Below, piece after piece: positions 24,005 through 36,200 of a DNA stretch of 64,000 bases (its first letter is position 1; each line of letters begins with the position of its first letter). Below the pieces are notes generated by a model, which saw only the letters and a list, made by a program, of their open reading frames with translations, was not told the origin of the DNA and ran no database searches. The stretch comes from Imbricaverruca yamaguchii (Eukaryota > Arthropoda > Thecostraca > Neoverrucidae), in the NCBI GenBank assembly GCA_034440575.1, contig JAOTOL010001343.1:460001-524000 (forward strand). The letters are read 5' to 3'. Position numbers and translations under genes: made by a program.

Positions 24005-24298
24005 ATGGAGGCGCGCAGCGACGGCCCGCCTCGGGAGCCGGCCGCCGGGCTGGCCGGCCCGCGGCTGGAGGCGGCCGGCGCGCGGCCCGCCTCGCCCGCC
24101 TCGCCCGCCTCGGACGCGCCGCCGGCCGGCCGGTACCGCTGGCGGCTGGCCGAGCCCGGCGCCCACTGCTGGCCGCCGCCCACCACGCTCGAGCTGCCCG
24201 CGCAGGAGCTGGCCAGGGAGGCCGACAACAAACGGTACCGGCCGCAGGGGCCCGTCAAGAGACTGCTCGAGACGCACCACATCTTCACACTGAAGAAG
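24005..24298 (+). CDS. TUT4/7: TUT exon 1 (N-terminus)
   Basis: 98 codons from ATG at 24005 (context CACGAGATGG) to donor AAGAAG|GTGGGA. The Pro/Ala-rich beginning leads to [16 protein letters not shown]. Further 5' exons cannot be excluded. Confidence 0.7.
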
Positions 24299-27200
24299 GT
24301 GGGACGCGTGTGCGATCGGCACGGTTGTTGACGCCGATGACGTCATCCGTGTTTTCTTCGGCTTAAAACAAGCTCCCCTTTGAGTGTAGTCGATGATTCG
24401 ATTTGGGTTCCAATGTAGTTTCCTCGTCAATCTCATTCGTTGCCATATTCTGCTTTGTTCATGATATTTTCCCTCTGATGACCTGGTCACACCGATGCCT
24501 TTTTGGAATTTCGGACTCTCGAAAATGCGCGTGGATGACGTCATCACACATCGAATTACATTTCCCGATAAGAGTACAAGGAGCCGCTCATGCGCGTCTT
24601 GTGCGGAAAATGTGGGAGGGTCAAATTGACTTGTGGTGGGCGCGGTGCGTTGTGTATGCGCCGCTCCCCCCCCGCCCCCAGTATGCGCCACTCGGACCCG
24701 ACTCAGGCGTGGCTGTTGCAGCCATGTCTGAGAAGATGCAGGATACGTTCCCTCGAAGTTCATGGGATCGATTTAATTTTAAATCTGAGTTTGATACGTT
24801 CATTGAAATTGAATTTTCTGGATGCAGACGGCTAAGCCTGTTCAAAGTACGACGGTGACGAAACAGATGTGTGCCCACGTGATCTACACTTCAAACGTGT
24901 GCCCATGTGATCAGGCCACTAAGACGCGCATCTACACGTCAAACGTGTGTCCATGTGGTCAAACCATTAAGACACGCATCTACACGTCAAACGTGTGCCC
25001 ATGTGATCAGGCCATTAAGACAGGCATCCACACGTCAAACGTGTGCCTGTGTGGTGAGGCCATTAATAACACGTTGACGGAAATGTCGACATCTTGCTTT
25101 CATTGTATGGCTCGTCAAGCTGGAGACGATGGTTTAGACTGTACGTTGCAGATTCTAAATATGGAAATACGAGTCATATGGGGCATGTTGCACAAATATA
25201 TGCTGTGTAAGTGGTAAGGTCTGGTGATGTATGCACCTGTTCGCTTTGCTACAATATTCGGCATTTCATTCAGTCAGTTCTGACGTCGTGGGGACTGTTA
25301 TAACACCCAAACAGGGTTCACAAATTCACCCAGCTTGGCATCAGGATGTAAGTAAAATAAGCTATCCCTGGATAGTTTGTGATAGGCAATGGAATTGGAA
25401 CTGCATTCAGTTGGTATGCAGTTTCCAGGCAAGGAATGGAATGCGGGAGGATCAAGGCAAGTCATGTTATGTGATAATTAAGTTAGATAATTAACCATAA
25501 TTTGGTGGCTCGGTTTATGTAAAGATAGCTGGGGTGAGCATCAATTTATGCATCACTAGGCCCATAAATGAGCGGTACCAAGTTGGGTGCCTGGCTGGCT
25601 GCATGATTGTGTGAGGACTTGCTGGGTGATCGCGGCGTAGGAAGTTTAGTTCGAATCGGCTAGCATTGTTGAAACGCCATCAGTTGCGAAGGTGGCGGAG
25701 ATGTCCGCTTCCGTTCTCACTGCTGTGCCACTCACAGGCGCCATCCCACCACAAGAACGCCAAGTTCGTGTGCAGGCTGTGTGAACTGCACTGGGACACA
25801 CTGCCGGCCGCTCAGCAGCACGTAGCCAACGAGAAGCACGTCGCCAACTGTAAGGTGGGTGTGCGGCGGTGTTGTGGACCATGGTCTTGCCTGCGGCGTC
25901 TGGTCCTTTACCGCGTCGTTCACGCTCGTGTGACCCAGTCAAGTCCAGCCACGAGATCTGGCTCCCCTCCCGCACCACCCCGCTGCAAAATGCGCTCCAA
26001 AACGCCGGGTGCAAAATAACCCAATTGGGGTTAACGCATCCAAAAACCCTAAGAAGCAAAGAAACAAACAAGCTTCAAAACGCCAAGCCCCACCACAATT
26101 ATCTAAAGGCACGGTTTTAAACAAAAAATACTCCTTTGTAGTTCACAAGCAAAAACACATTTTTGCTTGTGAACTCCAAAGGAGTATTAAAGAAATACAT
26201 TTTTTCTATGTATAGCAGGTTTATTAAATTTTGATGTTTGAGGGGACCCACACTCAATGACAATTCGTCACTTTCTCATTAGCTTCTAGTAGTGACGTAT
26301 TTTGGGCCCCGATTCCAATTGGTAGTCAAATGAAGTTTCATTTGCGATATAACCCGGCGATGCCACCTGGTGACGAACAGTTAGGTGACATTTACCCACC
26401 CCACAGACGACCCGGCAACGCTCCCGGCCATTGGAATTTAGACTCGCGTCCGGCCGCTGCCGCGGCGCGGGCCGTCGGCAAGCCACCGGCCGACTCAAGT
26501 TCATGAGTTGCATGTCGACTAGCTTACGGGGTCACAGCATTTACAGCATTTACAGACCAGCATTATGGTACTATGCTAGTATACATATTTTACGGTTAAA
26601 ACGGTACAATTTTAGAAACTTTGTTTCAACTTATAGAAATCGGATCACCTTTAGAATATTACCCACATATCCTAATCTCGAAAGTACTATGGCCATTTTT
26701 GGAGACAAAAATATTGGTGGCGCGGCGTGCCACGTTCCTTCTGTCGTGCAGCTTCTCCGTTCAGCTTATGCCATAATACAACTGTTGAGCGTGGCGTATT
26801 GTCCACACTGTCACCAAGCCGGCCAGTCACCCAGTCCCTATCATGCAGGTCACGTGAAATGTAGCCGGGTGACAGACGGCGGACACAATGCAGAGGGCAT
26901 GTGGACGTCACACGCGCCGTCATGAGCCATTTCGTTCAACACAAATACGGGTACTCGGAGGAAGTATTGCAATGATGGCTGACGCAAATGAAAGTTTAGA
27001 GGCGAGGTTTGCTTCTGACTGAAATCAAAATCACAAATTGAAGTGTGACAAAAGCACAAAAAAAATGAATTCCAAAGCGTGACGGTGCTGTCGGTTTGTT
27101 CATGTTAGCCTTCTTCACATCCGCACGGATGTGAGCTCCTAGAGATTCGCCCTCACTCGTGATTATATACTTAATGGGTGGCATAGCGTTACCTTAAGAC

Positions 27201-30200
27201 CACCCGGCTACTGGTCTGTGTGTCTGTCAGCTAATGTGACCTTTCCCCTCATCAGCGACTGGAGGAGGTGACGGCTGCCAACACCCTGCCGAGCCCCACT
27301 CGCGCCCAGACGGCCTGTCTGACGTCACTGCTGACGTCACTGTACGCGGCGGAAGGTCTGACGTCGCAGCGGCTGGCGGCGCGCTGCCGGGTGGCCGATG
27401 AGCTGCGCACCACCGTGCTGGACGCGCTGCGCGACAGGTTTGACGGAGCCGGTACGTCCGGGGTAACCTCACCGGGTCAAGACACACAGCACACAGCCAC
27501 AGCCGCAGCCTGGCTGTGGGTATGGCTGTGTATGATTACGAACGAGACTCTGGCCTATTAAACTTGACGCCGCTAGTCCTTGCCCAGTAGTCATATTTTG
27601 TGGCTGTGGCTCTGGCTGTGTATCTTGCCCAGCAGTCGTATTCGGTCTGCTGGCCTTTGTGTGAGGACAAGTGGGGGTGGGGTTGAAGCTGAGCCACCTA
27701 AAGTTAAGTTGTTGCGCGTTTTTGTCGTTCCAGCTGACGTTAGAAATTTCGTCTGCACAGTTGGTCAAGGTTACTGGTGCAATTCGTTTGGGTTCGTGTT
27801 CGTGGTGCGCTCGGAGAGTTGGACCGAGTGCCAATCTAATCGGACTCCGTGCAACCTGTGTGTCGAGTGGTCAGATCGATTTATGCTTGTGCACCGATCT
27901 GACCTGATACGGATACCCTGAAGGCAGTGTGTGGGCGAGTTTTTATTCAGCCAATCCTTACAGCCTAACATGACGTTACCACCGAATCGTGTGCTCGATG
28001 AGGCGACGTGCTGTTCTGACCTGACCTGTGTGCTCAGCAGTGACCCGACCTTACCTGTCGGGTGTGTTCAGTGATGACCTGATTTGACTTGACCTGTCGG
28101 GGGTTCTTGGAGCTGACGTGACCTCACCTGACCGATGTAGTCAGCGCTGATATGACAGCGGTTATGCCTGGTGCTGATCTGATCTTGCCTGACCTGACCA
28201 TCGCAGTGGTAAATTATTTGTGAAATAGGGTGGAATAGGCCACTTCACTTTCACAATACTGAATCAACAACCTTTCCAAAGAGGTGTCGACGTAGTGCTT
28301 CTCGATGAGTGTTTGTGGAGTCTACATGCCTCGTTTCTAAGAGTATCTCGTTTTTAGGCATAATGTGTATGCTCTCTATGACGAACACGAACATCTCGTA
28401 GGGTATTTGCAGGTAAATTAATTGCCTATGATGTGGTATGTAATGTTGGTTGGTTGGTTATTGGTTTTACGACACATCGACCTTCGAGTCATGTAGCGTC
28501 GCCAATCTCTCGCGCCGATTGGTCGCGGTCGAAGAGTAGCGACAGGTGTGACTCGAACCCACAACATTTCGATTGTAAGACGAGCTGCTTACCCCTAGGC
28601 TACTCGTCCCCTGGTGTGTTATGTAATAACAGCTTGCGCTTTAGGCATTTTGTATCGCTGTTAATATTGGTATCCCTCAGTTGGGTGTCTCTTAGAACTT
28701 AAATTAAAATACCAGTCATCAGTATTCTACCGGCAAAAATTGAGTTTGGATGATCTAAGGAGTATTTTAAGTGGTATTACTGCCTTGGCCAATCTCGACA
28801 TCGTACTATGCTCGTTTGGACAGCTCACTTGTAACGAAAAACGTTTATTTTAACGCTGGACCGCTGGGCATCGTTGCTCTGACCTGGCGTATGCCCAGCG
28901 CTGACCTGACCTGACCTGTACAGAGTGCACACTGGCCGAGTTCGGCTCGGCGGGGCACGGCTGCGGGTTCTCCGACTCGTGTCTGGACCTGGCGCTGCTG
29001 GTGCCGGACGGCAGCCTGGGCGCCGCCGAGCTCACCTACATCGTCACCATTCTGGAGCACAGCGACCTCTTCACGTGCGTCTCTGAGTCGGGATGGCAGG
29101 GGGCTAGACTGACAATGGCCGAGGCTGGTCTGATTCGGCCCTAAGGGTGGTCTGATCCGAGTAGGTGGGGTCTGACTCAGGCCTGAGGGTGGTCGGATCC
29201 TAGCCCGATGGCGGTCCGATCTGGATAGGGGATGGTCTGACCCAGGCAAGGGCGCTGTCTGCCCCGGTTATTTCAGTCTGCTTCTTTCGGCCGGGGGCCA
29301 CCGGCACACGACATGAGGGGTATGGACGCGGTCCAGCTGTACCCGACTGGCAGTCGCCGTTCCACTGGGCTTCCTTGACTCTGGTGGTGGTGGAATCGGT
29401 GTGTCCTCACTCCCGACGGCGTCGAGCGTACGGTGGTCGCCTCGTCACTCCTGGTCTGTCTCACCGCGCCACGTCTGTCTCGCCGTGATGCATCTTCACA
29501 ACCATGCTCTGTCTGTCTCACCGCGCCGCGTCTGTCTCACCGTGATGCATCTTCACTACCATACCCAGTCTGTCTCACCGCGCCACGTTGCCGTGATGCA
29601 TTTCTCAACCCGTTTTGCGCCGCGTCTGTCTCACCGTGATGCATCTTCACAACCATGCTCTGTCTGTCTCACCGTGCCCCGTCTTGCTCACCGTTCTCCG
29701 TATTCCTTACCGTGCGGTGTCGGTCTCACTGCGACGTTTTCCTCATCGTGCCCCGTCTGTCTCACCGTGCCCCATCTGTCACCGTTCCCCGTCTTCCTCA
29801 CCGTTCCCCGTCTTCCTCATCGTCCTCCGTCTTTCTCGCCGTTCTCCGTCTTCCTCACCGTTCCCTGTCTTCCTCGCCGTTCCCCGTCTTCCTCACCGTG
29901 TGGTGTAGGTCTCACACCACGGCGTCTTCCTCATAGTGTTGGCAGTCACATGGTGTGGTGTCAGTCTCACCGTACGGCGTCTGTCTCACCGTTCCTCATC
30001 TGTCTCACCGTACCCCGTCTGTCTCACCATACCCCGTCTGTCTCACCGTACCCCGTCTGCCTCACCGTTCCTCATCTGTCTCACTATACCCCGTCTGTCT
30101 CACCGTGCCCCATCTGCCGCCGACAGGGACGTGCAGCACGACTTCGAGAGTGCCGTGCCCAGCGTGCAGTGCAAGCACGCTGTGAGCGGTCAGCGGTGTC

Positions 30201-33200
30201 AGTTGGCGCTGTGTGCCGAGCGTGACGTGCAGCTGGCGCGCCTGGTGCGGCTCTACGTGTCGCTGGACAGCCGCGTGGCGCCGCTGGCCACCGCGCTCCG
30301 CAAACTCGCCAGGGTGAGCACCGCCCCCTCCCCCACCGCGCACCGCAAACGCGCCAGGGTGAGCACCGCCCCTCCCCCACCGCGCCCCGCAAACTCGCCA
30401 GGGTGAGCACCGCCCCCTCCCCCACCGCGCACCGCAAACTCGCCAGGGTGAGCACCGCCCCCTCCCCCACCGCGCCCCGCAAACTCGCCAGGGTGAGCAC
30501 CGCCCTCTCCACCGCGCTCTGTAAACTCGCCAGGGTGAGCACCACCCCTCCCCCACCGCGCTCTGTAAACTCGCCAAGGTGAGCACCCCCCCCCCCCAGA
30601 TGGACCAGCACCGGGCCGGATCACTGACCTGGCCTGGCCTGACCTGATCTGACCTGATATGACGTGTGCTCGGCCGGCAGGTGTGTGAGATGGACCAGCC
30701 CCGGGCCGGGACGCTGCCGCCGGCGGCGTTCCTGCTGATGACGCTGTACTTCCTGCAGCAGTGTCAGCCACCCGTGCTGCCCGTGCTGCACGAGCTAGTT
30801 GGCTGTACACAGGATGACCTTGACCTCGGTATGTGTGCCCTGCTGTGCTCAACGAAGTGCCCTTCTCTGCTGTAGGACAATGACACCGATTAGTACATGC
30901 AATGTGGAATCATGGGGTGGACACTGCACGCCTCTGTCTGCCGGTCTGTCTGCATTTCTGTCTTGATGGTTGTCCTTCATTTTAACTTTGATGTAATGTC
31001 CTCCATTTTGACCTTGATGTAATGTCCTCCATTTGACCTGTGTCTGTCTGTCTGTCTGTCTGTCTATGTATGTTTGTGTCTGTATGTCTGCGACTATGCC
31101 TGTCTGACTGTATGCCTGTCTATCTGTCTATCTGACTATTCAACTGTGTGTTTGTGTGTCTATGTGTATTTGTAGGTATGCCTGTGTATGTGTGCCTATC
31201 TGTATCTATAGGTATGTCTGTGTCCTTGTCTGTTCTGCACTGCTGTATGAATATTATCTTTGTTTTCCTGTGTGCCAGTTTTCCCGGTATTTCCGGTTTC
31301 CCTGGTATGTATTTCATTTTGTCTCCGTCACCTTGGTCCGTTCCCATCACTATGTGTCAACTCCCCCCTTGTGTCCGCTGACAGGTGTAACAACTGGATG
31401 AGGGGCCCGGGGGATGTGTACTCACAATAGCCGGCTAAGCACTGCATTGCTCTTTGCATTTTGCATATTGAAAAAGAATTTGAGTTCGGACATATGCTGC
31501 CTGGGGCGTCGGTAGCTCGGTGGTTAAGCTGAGCGTCTGGCAAGCCAGAGGTACGGGTTCGATTCCCCGCGGCGCCCGCCCTTCCTGCCGGGGTGAGAGG
31601 CAGACGACGTCATATGGCCTCAGCTGCTTAGTGCGTCGTGAAGTCACAGTAAAGTCACAATTACCTAGGACATGTGCCTCCCCCAAATCCCAAATATTAA
31701 AGGCTGAACGCACGAAGCGGATTTGATTTTGGAATGGATCACGATAAGGATGGGCAATGGGCGATCATGGATTTGGAAGGGATATTTGCTTGGTATCGAA
31801 TTTGTCAGCATGTTTTTATTTTCCTTTCACCAGAGACACTGCTTTAATGCTCCCGTACTTTGAAATGCCGAATTCAAGTGTATAATTTAGCAATGTGATT
31901 ATGAAACATCGGTAGCCCTCCCCCAAGCAAAAAACAGGGTATATCAGATATGGCAATTTTTACACAACTACCCAGTCTACTATTATCGTGATGAAAGGCC
32001 GGGCTTAGAAACCCACATGAGTACATACAAACTCAAAGAGCACGAAGTTTGCACCCTCAAGCCTTCTCGCAAGCAAAATGAGAGTGCATTTTCTTTGGAG
32101 GGAATGATGTCGAGAATGACAGAAATCTAGCATAATGGTGCTTTCCAGCCATGTGCACAACTCTGTCTGCTTAACCCTACCTCTATATGCCTTTTCCATG
32201 TACTATGCATCTGCATTGTATCGATGTATTTGTCGGTCCCCGACTCTTACATGCATTTGTCGGTGTATTTGTCGGTCCCCGATTTGCTATACACGGTCCC
32301 TGATCGTTTGTGACTCTCCTGATCTCTCTAGAGGCGGCCAAAGCGGCGGCAGCAGACCGCTGGAGGACAAACAACACCGCCTGTCTGGGAGAGCTCTGGC
32401 TGCGGATGCTGCAGTTCTACCCGCCGCTGCTGACCTCCACTGACCTGGTGGTGTCCATACGTCAGCTGGAGCCGGTCACCAGGGCCGACAAAGCCTGGGG
32501 AAACAAGAAGATGTCGATTGAAGGTCAGTGGTCGGCCGGCGCGCGCCTCGTGCTCGCCTCCATGCTCTGCGGTCGGCAAGCGTTCCGCGCGCGCTCACGC
32601 TCGTTGGCCCGGTGGTGTTGTTGTCGCCTCGCCCCACTTGTAGCCGAAGAGCTGCAGGACCCAGGCCCCCTGTCCACGCAGGCCGCGTGGAGTGAGTGTG
32701 ACGATGCTGCGCGGCGAACCTCACCAACACGCGTCTGTCGAATGGGTCAATTTTGTCATTGCCGGCCGTCAAGTGCTTAAGTTATCTTAAATGAAAAGCT
32801 AACAAAGCCCCTCAAGAAAGTGATGTTTTGCCACGCAATACGCATGGATGTGCTGTGTCTGTTTTTGCTTCGATGCGACCAAGTGGACGAAACCTGAATC
32901 ATGCTGGAATCTAGTCTGCTTGAGCCACTAAATGGCCTAAAACCTGTTCCATCTGGCTGGCTTAATCAATGGTTTTGACCGTTTAAAAATGTGCGGCGGA
33001 GTAAACTATCCAGCGCTGTTCTCCGGTCGTAGAGAGCCCGCTCCTCCCAGGAGCGGGCTCCCTACGACTCCTAGATGGCTCTCACCAAAGCCCCTTTTGA
33101 TATGCAATCGCATGGTTGAGGTAGCTCAACGCGGCCGTGTCTCGTAGACACCAAGTGAATGTCGGCGCCGGCCGAGATTCGAACCCCGGCCCTGAGAGGC

Positions 33201-36200
33201 GGTTTTCGTTGTCAAACTGGCATCAGGTGTGGGCGGTGATGGCTCAAAATCGTTTTAGAGAAGTGGAAATGCTTTGTAAGACGTGGGAAAAAAATGCACT
33301 TCATATGCGGAACTTGAAGAATATTGCTCTATTGTCCCAAACCGTGGTCGCTTTGTTCTATCGGAATTTTCTTTACTTGTATTGTACTGTTTAGATGAAT
33401 TACCCTAAAGTTACATGGATATGCATTTGCTTTTTATCGAAATTAATTACCCTGATGAATACAATTTAGATTGTGAATTGTGAATTGTGCTCTGTCAACC
33501 CGCACACCTTGACGTGCTAACCCGCGCACCGTAGGTCCGGTACAGCCGTTAGCCCGCGCACCTCGGTGTGTCGCCGCAGACCAGATACAGCCGTTAACCC
33601 ACGCACCTCCGCGTGTTAGCCCGCTTACCTCGGCGTGTTAGTTCGCTTACCTCGGCGTGTTAGTCCGCGCACCTCGTCGTGTTAGCCCGCGCACCTCGTT
33701 TTGTTAATCCGCGCACCTTGGTGTGTCGCTGCAGACCCGATACTGTTGTTAACCCACGCACCTCGGCGTGTTATCCCGCTCATCTCGTCGTGTTAACCCG
33801 CTTACCTCGGCGTGTTAACCCGCTCACCTCGGCGTGCCAGCCCGCTTACCTCGGCGTTCCAGCCCGCTTACCTCGGTGTGCCAGCCCGCTTACCTTGGTG
33901 TGCCCGCTTACCTTGGTGTGCCAGCCCGCTTACCTCGGCGTGTCGCCGCAGACCCGGTACAGCCGAAGCGGAACGTGTCGCGCTCCATCAGCCGGCCGGT
34001 GGTGGCCGACGTGATGGTGGACCGGCTGCGCGCCGCCTGCCTGCTGTTCGGCGTGCCGCGCACCGCCGCCGGTGCTGCCATCTGTCTGCGGCCGGCCGAC
34101 CCCGCCGCCGCCGACGACGGCGACGACGACCTGGCGCCGACGCTGGACGCCATCGCCGAGCACATCTTCGTCTACAGCTTCGACGTGACGCTGCTGTGCG
34201 GCCATACGGTGAGCCGGGTGGGCTGCTGGCTGGCTGCTGCCGCCCCGCGGGCTGTACGTCAGTTGCCAGATTTCGACGGAGCTTCCCGGTGACGTGAGTT
34301 ACTCTGAGCGGCGATGATTGTGTTGTCAGCCCAAGTTGCGATGCCTATTGAATGGTATTAGTTATCATGGCAGAGCATGTCGGTGTTGTTGCTGTATGCC
34401 TCTATTCTGACAGCTTATACCGGCTGTATAACTCTATGTAAGCCAGGCGAGGGTAGTGTGGCGATTCCTGCGCTCCGGCAATAGTTCTGATTGTCAATGT
34501 CCACCTATGGCGGAGCATGCTTCTAATGGGATCACGGCAGATTGTGACTATGCACATGTATCCTGGCACGGTATACTGATGTTGTGACTACCTGTACCCA
34601 GGTAGAGTATACCGGTGGTGTGACTGTGTGCCTGTACCCAGGCACAGTACACTGGTGATGTGACTATGCACCTGTACCCTGGCAGAGTATACCGGCGGTG
34701 TGCCTGTGTATCTCTACCCCGGCAGAGTATGTCGGTGGTGTGGCTGTGTGCCTGCACCCTGACAGACTATACCGGTAGTGTGACTGTGTGCTTGTACCCT
34801 GCCAGAGTATGCCAGCGGTGTGACTGTGTGCCTGTACCCCGGCAGAGTATACCGGCGGTGTGACTGTGCCTGTACCCCGCCAGAGTATACCAGCGGTGTG
34901 ACTGTGCCTGTACCCTGGCAGAGTATGCCGGCGGTGTGATTGTGCCTGTACCCTGGCAGAGTATGCCGGCGGTGTGTCTGTGTGTCTGTACCCCGGCAGA
35001 GTATACCAGCGGTGGCCTGTACCCCGGCAGAGTATACCAGCGGTGTGACTGTGCCTGTACCCCGGCAGAGTATACCGGCGGTGTGACTGTGCCTGTACCC
35101 CGACAGAGTATACCGGCGGTGTGACTGTGTCTGTACTCCGGCAGAGTATACCAGCGGTGTGACTGTGTCTGTACTCCGGCAGAGTATACCAGCGGTGGCC
35201 TGTACCCCGACAGAGTATACCGGCGGTGTGACTGTGCCTGTAGGGACCCTGGCAGAGTATGCCGGCGGTGTGTCTGTGTCTGTACCCCGGCAGAGTATAC
35301 CAGCGGTGTGACTGTGTCTGTACTCCGGCAGAGTATACCAGCGGTGTGACTGTGCCTGTACCCTGGCAGAGTATGCCGGCGGTGTGATTGTGTCTGTACC
35401 CCGGCAGAGTATACCAGCGGTGTGACTGTGCCTGTACCCCGGCAGAGTATACCAGCGGTGTGACTGTGCCTGTACCCCGGCAGAGTATGCCAGCAGTGTG
35501 ACTGTGTCTGTACCCTGGCAGAGTATGCCGGCGGTGTGACTGTGCCTGTACCCCGACAGAGTATGCCAGCTGTGTGACTGTGCCTGTACCCCAGAAGAGT
35601 ATGCCAGCGGTGTGCCTGTGTGTCTGTACCCCGGCAGAGTATGCCAGCGGTGTGACTGTGCCTGTACCCCGCCAGAGTATACCAGCGGTGTGACTGTGCC
35701 TGTACCCTGGCAGAGTATGCCGGCGGTGTGCCTGTGTGTCTGTACCCCGGCAGAGTATATCAGCGGTGTGACTGTGCCTGTACTCCGGCAGAGTATGCCA
35801 GCGGTGTGACTGTGTCTGTACCCTGGCAGAGTATGCCGGTGGTGTGACTGTGTCTGTACCCCGGCAGAGTGTACCAGCGGTGTGACTGTGCCTGTACCCC
35901 GGCAGAGTATGCCGGCGGTGTGACTGTGCCTGTACCCCGGCAGAGTATACCAGCGGTGTGACTGTGCCTGTACCCCGGCAGAGTATGCCAGCAGTGTGAC
36001 TGTGCCTGTACCCCGGCAGAGTATACCAGCGGTGTGACTGTGCCTGTACTCCGGCAGAGTATGCCGGCGGTGTGACTGTGCCTGTACTCCGGCAGAGTAT
36101 GCCGGCGGTGTGACTGTGCCTGTACCCCGGCAGAGTATGCCGGTGGTGTGCAGCGTCTGCCAGAAGACCGGCCACCTGATCAACGAGTGTCCGACGCTGG

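Larger units (their letters stand above)
30829..32331. other. TUT intron 6
   Basis: Holds TCTG/TGTC microsatellite at 31030-31220, SINE B at 31503-31720 and a short CGGTCCCCGAYTTGCTATAC-like duplication near 32230-32300. Confidence 0.6.
32524..33951. other. TUT intron 7
   Basis: Contains a GC-rich hairpin at 33028-33066, a degenerate tRNA-like stretch near 33120-33200 and the 22-bp array at 33490-33950. Confidence 0.6.

Noticed and set aside
30062..30852. Minus-strand Gly/Arg-rich frames over TUT exons 5-6
   Set aside because: Antisense of the donor-junction array and real exons.
31503..31580. Functional tRNA gene
   Set aside because: Acceptor and promoter boxes look good, but there is an extra base before the D arm and poor T-stem pairing. 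A second copy of the downstream body exists, so it is a SINE.
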